From assembly GCA_950097015.1 (NCBI GenBank), contig CATNEN010000002.1:4495001-4559000 (forward strand): 64,000 nucleotides of DNA, given 5' to 3'. Shown here piece by piece: positions 10,003 to 22,000 of this stretch. Made by a program: the position numbers and the translations under genes. Each line of letters begins with the position of its first letter. The first letter of the stretch is position 1. The notes beneath the pieces were generated by a model. The model made no database searches. It was not told the origin of the DNA and worked only from the letters and a program-made list of their open reading frames with translations. The stretch comes from Macrostomum hystrix. Lineage: Eukaryota; Platyhelminthes; Macrostomidae.

Positions 10003-13000
10003 CACTCACAAGCCAGGCTAGGAGAAAATGGGAATAGATTTTACAAGATAATGATTCCAGCACAGGAGAGAAAACAGTGCGGTATAATATGCATAGTTTA
10101 ACTCGAGCTGGTTGGTTCAGCGAAGCAAAGATGTTGACCTGAAAGTCACGATCATCAGGCCAGTGCACTTCAGTCATCGTCTTAGAAATCCTTGCAGTCA
10201 GGCACTTTAGCCAGCAATGCTTCAGTCGAGAGTGATGACTCATCAGTTGGAGCGTAAGTTTATCGATACGTTTTCCCCGTAAAACTTCTCATCCCATGGG
10301 CAGCGCATGAAATATGGATGCTTTAAACAACTGTCTGGAGCCAATGAGCTCAAATTCTACATTTCCTACTTTGCTTCACCGTACAGGCAAAGCTTTCACT
10401 TTTAATTTTCTTGGCTGCATGGCCTCACCTTTGAAGAGGCACTCCAACAAAACAGCCTTCCTGAGTCCAACCTTCTCTTGTATTCTAAAACTGCTTTCAC
10501 CCCGACCCTGGACACTACTCTAGTTCTAGAACACTGGGCATTTGCCTCTTTTGAGAGTTCAATAAGCACTCAAATTTGACCACGCCCTCACGATCTGGGG
10601 TGGGTGCGACATGCCAGCCATTTATGAGCATATGCCTTTGTGAGAGCTCATATTAACCACCTTGCTGACTCAAAGAATTAAGTAAGTCCGTGATCTCACT
10701 AGTCCCACTTATCTATCTGATCTCCCTCTCTGTCTATCTAACCCCACTCTCTGTCTATCTAACCCCACTCTCTGTCTATCTAACCCCACTGTCTGTCTAA
10801 GCCCACTCTCTATCTAACCCCACTGTCTATCTAACCCCACTCTCTGTCTATCTAACCCCTGCACTCTCTGTCTATCTAACCCCTGCACTCTCTGTCTATC
10901 TAACCCCTGCACTCTCTGTCTATCTAACCCCACTGTCTATGTAACCCCACTCTCTGTCTATCTAACCCCACTCTCTGTCTATCTAACCCCACTCTCTGTC
11001 TATCTAACCCCACTCTCTGTCTATCTAACCCCACTCTGTCTATCTAACCCCACTCTCTGTCTATCTAACCCCACTCTCTGTCTATCTAACCCCTGCACTC
11101 TCAGTCTATCTAACCCCACTCTCTGTCTATCTAACCCCACTCTCTGTCTATGTAACCCCACTGTCTGTCTATCTAACCCCACTCTCTGTCTATCTAACCC
11201 CACTGTCTGTCTATCTAACCCCACTCTCTGTCTATCTAACCGCACTCTATCTAACCCCACTGTCTATGTAACCCCTATGTCAAATGTCAAATATCTATGT
11301 CAAATACTAGTCTAAAGGGCAATCCAATTGACGCAATGCAAAGCTAAAATAGTTTTGCGGGCCAAATTCAGGATAATTACGGCCAAAAGACGAAGTATAT
11401 ATAGAGGTAGAACACTAGAATACCGCAAAATTCCTTCCAGCCATATGCGCAGCTTTTCTTTGAAACATTGACCCTAACCCCACAACATTCTGTCTGTTGG
11501 ATGGATAGACAGGGCGGGGCAACAGGTCTGGCTTAGAAACTGGGAATGGGAATTTTGGCATTATGCCAAGAGAAGGTGAAAAATATTCACGAAAAAAAAC
11601 TGGTAGCCTTTGTCGCATTCGAAGTCCCCAATTGACTGCTTAACTTCATAGGCACGATAGCCTGACAAATGGGTTTTAGGGTTCGGGCGAAATTCCTCCC
11701 ACATCCCCTACGGCACAACAGCTGCTGCAACATTGATGCGAATCTAACAGTCTGATTTTACTGTGCAAATATTAAAAAGCAGTTTACACCCGGCTAGGTA
11801 ACTGTAACACTGTAGCTGTAAAACTGTAGCTGTAATACTGTAGCTGTAACACTGCTGTAACACTGTAGCTGTAACACTGTAGCTGTAAGACTGTAGCTGT
11901 AACACTGTAGCTGTAAGACTGTAGCTGTAACACTGTAGCTGTAACACTGTAGCTGTAAGACTGTAGCTGCTAAACTGTTTCTGTAACACTGTAGCTGTAA
12001 CACTGTAGCTGTAACACTGTAGCTGTAACACTGCAGCTGAACTACTGTAGATTTAATGATTTAATGGATTTAATGGAGTAGATTAAATGGAGTAGATTTA
12101 ATGGAGTAGATTTAATGCAGTAGATGCCATAAAAGCTTATGGATACAAAAATGTAGCTTCCGCTATGCATTTCAAAGACAATAGGTCAACACTGCAGCTG
12201 TAACACACGTAACTTCTTCTGCAAGACTAAAGGGCGAACACGTTAATAACACAGAGAGATGTGCAGAGACAAGCGATTGTCAAATATCTTGCCAGTCACA
12301 GAATCCCAAACCCCAGACGCTGTGGGAGAGAAATCCTACAAAATCCCACGGGCAATGCATAGCCATCAAGAGTGGGACATTTCAGGGGGGCAGGAGGGGA
12401 TCAGATAGACATCAGAATTCCCAATGCTACCCGGTGGTAGCGCCTACTCGAAGGCCGACCAATACGTCTGCCATAGTTTGTCTGCAAAAATTGCTCAACA
12501 ACAATTTTCCGAAGCGATCAAACAGCATCTGGACGTGCACCAGCCAAGCGGTGCACTTTTATGCTGCCGAGCGAGCTAGATTAATGCCCAGTTATCGAAC
12601 AATCGGCTAACAAACCAGACGGGAAGAAACTGATCCAGGAACCAGTTGTTGGACGACAAGCCTTCTCTAGCTAGTTGCACTTGAGAGTAAAGCATTACTC
12701 TCCCTTGCCATTTTGGTCAATAATTTAGTGTAGCGAATCAAGTCAGCTAGCAATCGGTGGCCCAACTTAACATTAGAAAGACCGCAGGAAGGGGGGCGAG
12801 TGGGTCAGCGGCTAGCGTCGCTGCCTCGCACTCCAATGGACGCTAGTTCGATTCTCCCTTTAAGTCACGATTAATTTCGGGACTTGTTGGAGGGTTTGGA
12901 CAGTAGCGACCGGCGGAGGTGCATCATATTTCGTGCAATCAAAGCTTGAAATAATAGCTTCGCTCCTACCTTTCTGTGTGCCTGTTCTGCGTTGTGTGAG

Positions 13001-16000
13001 TTGTGTGCGTTGGCGCTGGGGCGTGAGGCCTTGCGGTGGGGGTGGCTGGGGGGCGGGTGTACACCGCCGAGCCCTTTCTGGATTTCCGTCAGCGCGATTG
13101 GATAAGTGTACACTCATCACCCGCCCCCCCTGAGGACTGATTTCTTATCAGCCTTCCGCTCGGCTTGGTCTGCTCTGTGCGTGTGGGGCTGGGGTGGGGG
13201 GCACTGCTGCCTATTCTGGGTGCCTCCTGCCCTCCCCGGCTGGTCTGTGCTGCTGTGCGTGGTGCCTGCTCAGGGGAGGCGGCGCGATGGGCGCTAAGCG
13301 CCTAGTTCGCCGGTCTGGGGGCGTGCCGCTCCGTCGCTTATGCGACAAGTGCCCCGGGCCCCCTGCATATAGATAGATATAAGACCGCAGGAATAATTTC
13401 CACTCTATCCGATGAAGCAACTTCCAGAATCACAATGCATCGGCATCGTCTAGATATTCAACAATTCTCGTCGAGGTGTCTGGCGGCAAAAATCGCCAAT
13501 ATTGGCATTATTTTTCTGCTCACAAAATTTCAGCAACAAACCATGCCGGCTTCCACTTTCAGAAAATTTACAGCACTCTGTAAATTTATTTTCGCTTTTC
13601 TCGCCAAAAAACTGTTAATTTTGCAGGGCTTGTCGCTGTTGTGATGGCAAAGCAAACAGTTTTTTTGTTTTTCTTCTTTCAATCATCAATAATTGTAAAG
13701 TAGTAGCTCATTACTAAAGCATAAAAATTGTGAAGACTAGACACTCAAAGGAAAAGAGGAGATGGGGAAGTGGAAAAAAGACAAATCCCCTAAAATAATA
13801 ATTACAAGGATTGCGAGCTAAGCGGCACTGATGGATGGGGAAAAATGGGAACAGATTGCGGACTAAAGAGAGAACACGAACGACAATCCCTCGAGGGTAG
13901 GCGGCAGTTACGAATCAGTTTTCTTCCACCGCAAAATCGAATTGACATATTTCTAATAAAAATGATAGATTTCCAGTAAAACCGCTGGCTGATTGAACTT
14001 GGTCGACATGCCGTTTAAAGTACATTTCTATTTATTCGCGCAATAAAATATTGCTGAACAATATATTTTGAAAACGACTCAAAATAGAAGTTAGTTATGT
14101 AATTCAAGTTTCTGAGTCGGAGTTTCAGCAAAGAGAGATTTTACCGAATCGTCCTTTCGGACAGGATTCGGCGAATCGAGAATTCGAAAAACTCAAAATT
14201 TGGTCACATTGAGATTTAAGCGAATTGGGATTTTAGTTAATTGGGATTTTAGTAAATTGGGATTTTAGTCCAATGGGATTTTAGCTAATAAGTATTCCGT
14301 AATATTTGAACCTCTACAAATTTTAGTTTTGTTTCAATACGGGGACTTTAGCAAATTTAGACATTTTAGCGAATTGGCATTTTAGCGAATTGGGATTTTA
14401 GCAAATTGGGATTTTAGCGAATTGGGATTTTAGCGAATTGGGATTTTATAAAAATGGGATTTAGCAAATTGGGATTTTAGCAAATTTGGATTTTAGCTAA
14501 TTGGGATTTAGCGAATTGGGATTTTAGCGAATTGAGATTTTAGCGAATAGGAGATTCTAGCGATTTTGTCCTATGGGATTTTAGCTAATTGGGATTTCGT
14601 AATATTGGGAATTCTGTGATTTTTTTCATACGGGGATTTTAGCGAAGTTTTGAAAGGTTGAAAGGTCATTTGTTAGGGATTTTGGTGAAATGCGAGATCA
14701 GAAAATAGGTAATTCGCCTAATTGGTATTTGTGTGATTTTGTCGCATTGGGATTTTTTTAGATTTCGGAGAATTATAAATTTCGCAGCGGTCCTAAGTCA
14801 AGTGAGGTGAAGAATTTCCAGGAATTACTCTCTGACATGTTTATCCAAACTTGTATAATGCATTTGTATAAGTTCAACGAACATTCAACGAATAATTTAA
14901 ACACGCCTTGTCGGTAAAAAATTCCTCACAATAAATATTCCCCCTACAATTTCCCCTCGCATCGACGGACGGAAGCTGACAGACACGATCTATTTATTTA
15001 TAATAGTATTCTGTGACTTGTGAGTGTTTTGTCTGGGATCAAACAGATATACACATTTTGCGTGAAATTCACTGTGTAAAAAAGTGACGAGTTTGGCTGG
15101 CACTTCGAGGGAAGTAAAAATGTATCATTTTTAAGTGCAAACAAATTGCTGGTATTTGGTGCACATGCACCAGAAAAAGCATGCGATTCTCTTTCACCGG
15201 ATGCAATTTGGCTGCACAAGATAGGCAGTTAGAAATGTACTTTTCAACTAAAGATTAATCACAGTTGTAGAATTGTAGAAAAATATAGTAAAAGCAGTTA
15301 CACCTGATAGTATGCACAATTATGCATATTTCTTTTAAAACCTTATCGAGAATATACTGCTGGCCGATAAACTAGTAAAATTAATATAATTTAGTTTAAT
15401 TTATCGTATCTATTACCCAACTCTGTATTACTCTATACAGCTCTATAATTTCTACTAACCCAGCAAACTCCTTTCCAAGGCCAAAGAGCTAATTAAATTT
15501 CTGCTCAAAAAATTTTGCCTCGAGAACTCTAAGAAATTATACAATAACAGTTATATAGGAGCCATCCGCTCTGGTATTTTTCTACCATCCGCTCTCAATT
15601 TCTCTACCATCCGCTCTCTATTTCCCTCCAATCCGCTCTCTATTTCTCTCCAATCCGCTATCTATTTCTCTCCAATCCGCTCTCTATTTCTCACCCATCC
15701 GCTGCCTTTTTCTCTCCAATCCGCTCTCTATTTCTCTACCATCCGCTCTCTATTTCTCACCCATCCGCTCTCTATTTCTGTACCATCCGCTCTCTGTTTC
15801 TCTACCATCCGCTCTCTATTTCTCTACCATCCGCTCTCTATTTCTCTACCATCCGCTCTCTATTTCTCTCCAATCCGCTCTCTATTTCTCTCCAATCCGC
15901 TCTCTATTTCTCACCCATCCGCTCTCTATTTCTGTACCATCCGCTCTCTATTTCTCTACCATCCGCTCTATATTTTCCTCCAATCCGCTCTCTATTTCTC

Positions 16001-19000
16001 TCCAATCCGCTATCTATTTCTCTCCAATCCGCTCTCTATTTCTCACCCATCCGCTCTCTATTTCTGTACCATCCGCTCTCTGTTTCTCTACCATCCGCTC
16101 TCTATTTCTCTACCATCCGCTCTCTATTTCTCTACCATCCGCTCTCTATTTCTCTCCAATCCGCTATCTATTTCTCTCCAATCCGCTCTCTATTTCTCAC
16201 CCATCCGCTCTCTATTTCTGTACCATCCGCTCTCTATTTCTCTTCCAATCCACTATCTATTTCTCTACCATCCGCTCTCTATTTCTCTTCCAATCCACTC
16301 TCTATTTTTCTACCATCCGCTCTCAATTTCTCTACCATCCGCTCTCTATTTCCCTCCAATCCGCTCTCTATTTCTCTCCAATCCGCTATCTATTTCTCTC
16401 CAATCCGCTCTCTATTTCTCACCCATCCGCTCTCTATATCTGTACCATCCGCTCTCTATTTCTCTTCCAATCCACTATCTATTTTTCTACCATCCGCTCT
16501 CAATTTCTCTACCATCCGCTCTCTATTTCCCTCCAATCCGCTCTCTATTTCTGTACCATCCGCTCTCTATTTCTCTTCCAATCCACTATCTATTTTTCTA
16601 CCATCCGCTCTCAATTTCTCTACCATCCGCTCTCTATTTCCCTCCAATCCGCTCTCTATTTCTCTTCCAATCCACTCTCTATTTTTCTACCATCCGCTCT
16701 CAATTTCTCTACCATCCGCTCTCTATTTCCCTCCAATCCGCTCTCTATTTCTCTCCAATCCGCTATCTATTTCTCTCCAATCCGCTCTCTATTTCTCACC
16801 CATCCGCTCTCTATTTCTGTACCATCCGCTCTCTATTTCTCTTCCAATCCACTATCTATTTCTCTCCAATCCGCTCTCAATTTCTCACCCATCCGCTGTC
16901 AATTTCTCTCCAATCCGCTCTCTTTTTCTCTACATTCGCTGTCTATTTCTCTCCAAACTGCTCTCTATTTCTCTATCACGTCAATTTTTGTCGCTATTAC
17001 CTGAGTTCTCATTTAATTATTTTACTTACTGTAACTAAAATACCTTTTTGATATATTTCCAGTTTTCCTTCTATCTAAGCTGAGTTTTTTCTAATATGAC
17101 TTCTTATACGTTGTTATATATGCCTTTTCTCTTAGCAAACAAATAAAGGCAGATTTTTTTAGTAACTAACCAGGAGGACACTAATGAGTTTCCGCTAATT
17201 TGTTCGCAGCAAATAAGCCCTGAAAGTAATTAGCTAGGTTTCTATACATCACCTGTTTAGAGGAATTGAAAGATATATACAATGTGCTTTAAGCAGGTTT
17301 GAGAATGAAATAATGAAAATTGATAGGCTCTTTAAAAAAACGAAGGGAGACTCACTGCCTCAGACTACACGAACTCACCAAGTAAGGGGGTGAGTGGCAG
17401 AGCGGTCCCTGAGCTCGATTCCGCGGCGAGGCCATATTCATTTGGGGCGCAGCCGCGGAGAGAAGGCTCGGGGGCTTGTCGTGCAATTTACGCCCTTGAG
17501 GGCCAACCTCCAAGGCACAGTGGAAGTGTACACTGCCTGACGATGAGAAAGTCAGGACAGATGTACACACCTGTGTGCGTGTGTGCTCAGGAGTCAGCGA
17601 AATGGGCAGAATTGCCTCCTGGTTGGCTGTGGGTCTAGTGTCACCAAATAATGTGCTATTGCCTGCAGCCCTCCAGAAATTATTATTTATTACTATAAAC
17701 TCACCAAGAGCGTCCAACTCGATGCTAGAGTAATAAGTTGGTCCCTGCTGCTGCTGCTGCTGCAATATTCTGTCCACCTCTTCGCGTCGATAATTTCTGA
17801 TAGGCAGTGGAGGCGGTGGGTTGAGCGCAGCGAAGCCACCGGACTCAGTGGTGACCGACGTCGTTGAGTCATCCAAATTCGATGCCTGAGCTCTGGTAAT
17901 GCTGGCATAGACATGATGCTGCTGATGCTGCTGAGGTCTGGCTGCGGGCTGACTTGAAGAATGCTGCTGTCCCGAGCCAAGCGAGGTGTACAGCGGATCA
18001 GCCTCGCTATTGAGGTCACTGTCTATGGTGTAAATCGACACAGTAGCCGGCAACCCGACGGCTGTCGATGGCGCATTGCAAGATGTCAGCGAAGGCGGTG
18101 CCGGTGGCGGCGGCGGAGGCGGCGGTGGCGGAGGCGGAGGATGAGGAGGCGCGGTTCGCTGTCTTCTCAACGAGCCGTTGGCTAATCTCTGGGCAAATGC
18201 TGGCAGAGGAAAATCTGTCAGGTGTTTTTTCAGCAGCCCGCATGACGAGGACGAGGGAGCGGCCGACGATGGAGGCAGAGGCGGCGGAGGGCGAGGCGAG
18301 GCTGGCGGGTAGCCGTTAGACGCATCCAGGCTGTCTGGGAATGGCACTGGGGGCAGTTCTCGATCGGTTTGACTGCGGTTTGACAGCACCGACTTCTGCG
18401 TCTCCAAGCTGCGGGCGACAGGCGGGTTGGTGCTGACTTTTAGATTGGTCATTGTGCCTAGATTGGTCCTTGTGCCTAGATTGGTCATTGTGCCTAGATT
18501 GGTCATTGTGCCTAGATTGGTCATTGTGCCTAGATTGGTCATTGTGCCTAGATTGGTCATTGTGCTTAGATTGGTCATTGTGCCCAGATAGGTCATTGTG
18601 CCTAGATTGGTCATTGTGCCTAGATTGGTCATTGTGTCTAGATTGGTCATTGTGCCTAGATTGGTCATTGTGCCTAGATTGGTCATTGTGTCTAGATTGG
18701 TCATTGCGCCTAGATTGGTAATTGTGCCTAGATTGGTCATTGTGCCTAGATTGGTCATTGTGCCTAGATTGGTCATTGTGCCTAGGTTGGTCATTGTGCT
18801 TAGATTAGTCATTGTGACCTACTCATTGTGCCCAGATTGACGAAAGTAATAAAAGTACATTCTATTTGCCGTTTCATATCCTTATGACAAATTTGTTCAG
18901 TGTCTCTACGAGTCTACGACACACCAATCTAGCAACCTATTTGGTTCTGCCCTTGACGTTCGAAAATCATAAAAGTACGGATATGGAGGCCAATAAAACT

Positions 19001-22000
19001 TTCTGATGGACATTTCAAATCAGGATAAATAGCGAGAAACCTGGGACCGATGTCAATAAACCTAGCTGATAAAGTTTATCTGAATGCGCACGGGTATGCA
19101 AATGCATGATATTTAAATAGGTATCTGCAATCAAAGCCACAAAGGTGAATTAGTGAAACTAGCAACTGTTTTGAAAATAGTGATTTAGTGACCGCACATT
19201 GTTCAAGCATCTGGCAGATACAAATTAAAGCTTATCTTTCAGTGTTTAGATAACAGAATTGTTTACAATTGCTAGTGCATTGCACACTCTCAGCCCAGTT
19301 GGGCCCGTTGTTCAGTCAGTGAAGCGGCCCCACTTATTCAAGTTTGCTTCTGAAGGCTGCGCTGCGTACGACTGTCCAGTCCATGGACTGGGGGGACGCC
19401 ACACCCACCCTCAATTGGTACCCATTCAACAGCTGGGTGAACTGAAGCAATGCAGAGTTAAGTGGGAGCGGGAAAACTAAGGAAGCACTAGGAAATTAAG
19501 TATCTAACTTAAAGAACACAAATAGCTTCCTATTTGGTATTCGAACTCTCGACCTCTTGTATACGAGCATAACAGTTTAATGCGAATGATATGAAATTAA
19601 TTACTAGTACAAACCTTGGTTTGAAAGCTCGCTCATCAGTAGGCGAGTTGGTAAAATCAGCAGCAGCAGCAGCAGCTGTTGTTGTTGGAGCACCCACAAT
19701 GGATGAGGCGTGACCGTTAAGTCGCCCGTGACCGTTGCCATGACTCCTAGTTAGACTGCTCAACTTGGCCAAGAAACTCTCACGAAGGCTTAATCGTCCG
19801 CTTGACCGTTTTTTGTTACTATTTACAGCGTCTCCGTTGGCATGGCAACGGCCTGGTCGATATTCGACGCCTTCAACAACCAGCATCTGCTCGGGATTGT
19901 TGATGTCTAAGGAGTTGCGAACGGCTGCTAAACAGCGATCCCCGTCGATGCTGACTGTCGTTGTCTCGTAGATGTCCACGTTGATGTCGCTGTGATAAAT
20001 TGTAGATAAAAATAAAAGTACATTTAAAATTTGAATCGATTTGAATGACTTTATTAGAATCTGTATAGACACCAGTTAGAAAAAAGCATGTACTGTTACA
20101 GCCGAACTGAAGCAGTGCAGCTGCAAAAACAGTTAACGGGCAATATTTCAGGCGCATTGTAAATAGAAGGCTGCTGACAGTTGGTGCAATAAACGCTACA
20201 TTTCCTGCAAGCAGCTGCACAGCGTTAAATCATTCCGATCGTAGGGCTGTGCTACCCCGTCACTTCATCAAAATGGAACTGTGTATGATGGGGAAAAACT
20301 ATTTTTAGACCCTGATAAATAGCTTGTATCATGCACGAATCTTAGGGAATGCTGCCGGAGTTCAAATATAGCCAGAACTGTCATGATATCGATTAAGAAA
20401 GCAGACAAGAACAGCAACGCTACTTTCAACTTGTGCTACGGCTGTGGTATTCAAGGCTACGGCTGTGGTATTCAAGGCTACGGCTGTGGTATTCAAGGCT
20501 ACGGCTGTGGTATTCAAGGCTACGGCTGTGGCATTCAAGGCTATGGCTGTGGTATTCAAGGCTATGGCTGTGGTATTCAAGGCTACGGCTGTGGCATTCA
20601 AGGCTACGGCTGTGGTATTGAAGGCTATGGCTGTGGTATTGAAGGCTATGGCTGTGGTATTCAAGGCTATGGCTGTGGTATTCAAGGCTATGGCTGTGGT
20701 ATTGAAGGCTATGGCTGTGGTATTCAAGGCTATGGCTGTGGTATTGAAGGCTATGGCTGTGGTATTGAAGGCTATGGCTGTGGTATTCAAGGCTATGGCT
20801 GTGGTATTCAAGGCTACGGCTGTGGTATTCAAGGCTACGGCTGTGGTATTCAAGGCTATGGCTGTGGTATTGAAGGCTATGGCTGTGGTATTGAAGGCTA
20901 TGGCTGTGGTATTCAAGGCTATGGCTGTGGTATTCAAGGCTATGGCTGTGGTATTCAAGGCTATGGCTGTGGTATTCAAGGCTATGGCTGTGGTATTCAA
21001 GGCTATGGCTGTGGTATTCAAGGCTATGGCTGTGGTATTCAAGGCTATGGCTGTGGTATTCAAGGCTATGGCTTTGGTATTCAAGGCTATGGCTGTGGTA
21101 TTCAAGGCTATGGCTGTGGTATTGAAGGCTACGGCTGTGGTATTCAAGGCTATGGCTGTGGTATTCAAGGCTATGGCTGTGGTATTCAAGGCTACGGCTG
21201 TGGTATTGAAGGCTATGGCTTTGGTATTCAAGGCTACAGCTGTGGTATTCAAGGCTATGGCTGTGGTATTGAAGGCTATGGCTGTGGTATTCAAGGCTAT
21301 GGCTGTGGTATTCAAGGCTATGGCTGTGGTATTGAAGGCTACGGCTGTGGTATTCAAGGCTATGGCTGTGGTATTCAAGGCTATGGCTGTGGTATTCAAG
21401 GCTACGGCTGTGGTATTGAAGGCTATGGCTTTGGTATTCAAGGCTACAGCTGTGGTATTCAAGGCTATGGCTGTGGTATTGAAGGCTATGGCTTTGGTAT
21501 TCAAGGCTATGGCTGTGGTATTCAAGGCTATGGCTGTGGTATTCAAGGCTATGGCTGTGGTATTCAAGGCTATGGCTGTGGTATTCAAGGCTATGGCTGT
21601 GGTATTCAAGGCTATGGCTGTGGTAGTAAAGGCTATAGCATGGAATTTTTTGATAATGACAACATAATAACAACATAGGGTGTTATGTGCAGCAAAGCAA
21701 AGAAGCCTATGTTCTTAGCTTAAGTGATAAACATCTACAGCTATAGCTATTATGTCAATTAGATATCATATTTAATATGTCATATTTAAAAAAGTAAACA
21801 AACTAGTAAGTAAAGTAACTTTATTTCTACATTGGTTTAGAAACTGCTTACGCATTGTACATGCGGCATACTTAAGAGCTTAATGATAACAGCTTTTTTA
21901 TGCATACCATAGCACAGGTATCACTTACAGATCATCTGGATCCTGAGGTGTACAGACTAGCCTAGCATTGCTGTCTACAGAGCTATTGACGTTGATCTCT

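Noticed and set aside
12860-13420. Several GC-rich ORFs of 60-86 residues
   Set aside because: They lie entirely in the 590-bp SINE bracketed by a perfect target duplication.
20362-21678. Overlapping open frames of more than 400 residues on both strands (YGCGIQG, NTTAIAL, HSLEYHS repeats)
   Set aside because: They arise because the 21-bp unit is a multiple of three and lacks stops. Several frames are open at once and the array sits in an intron whose flanking exons join in phase.
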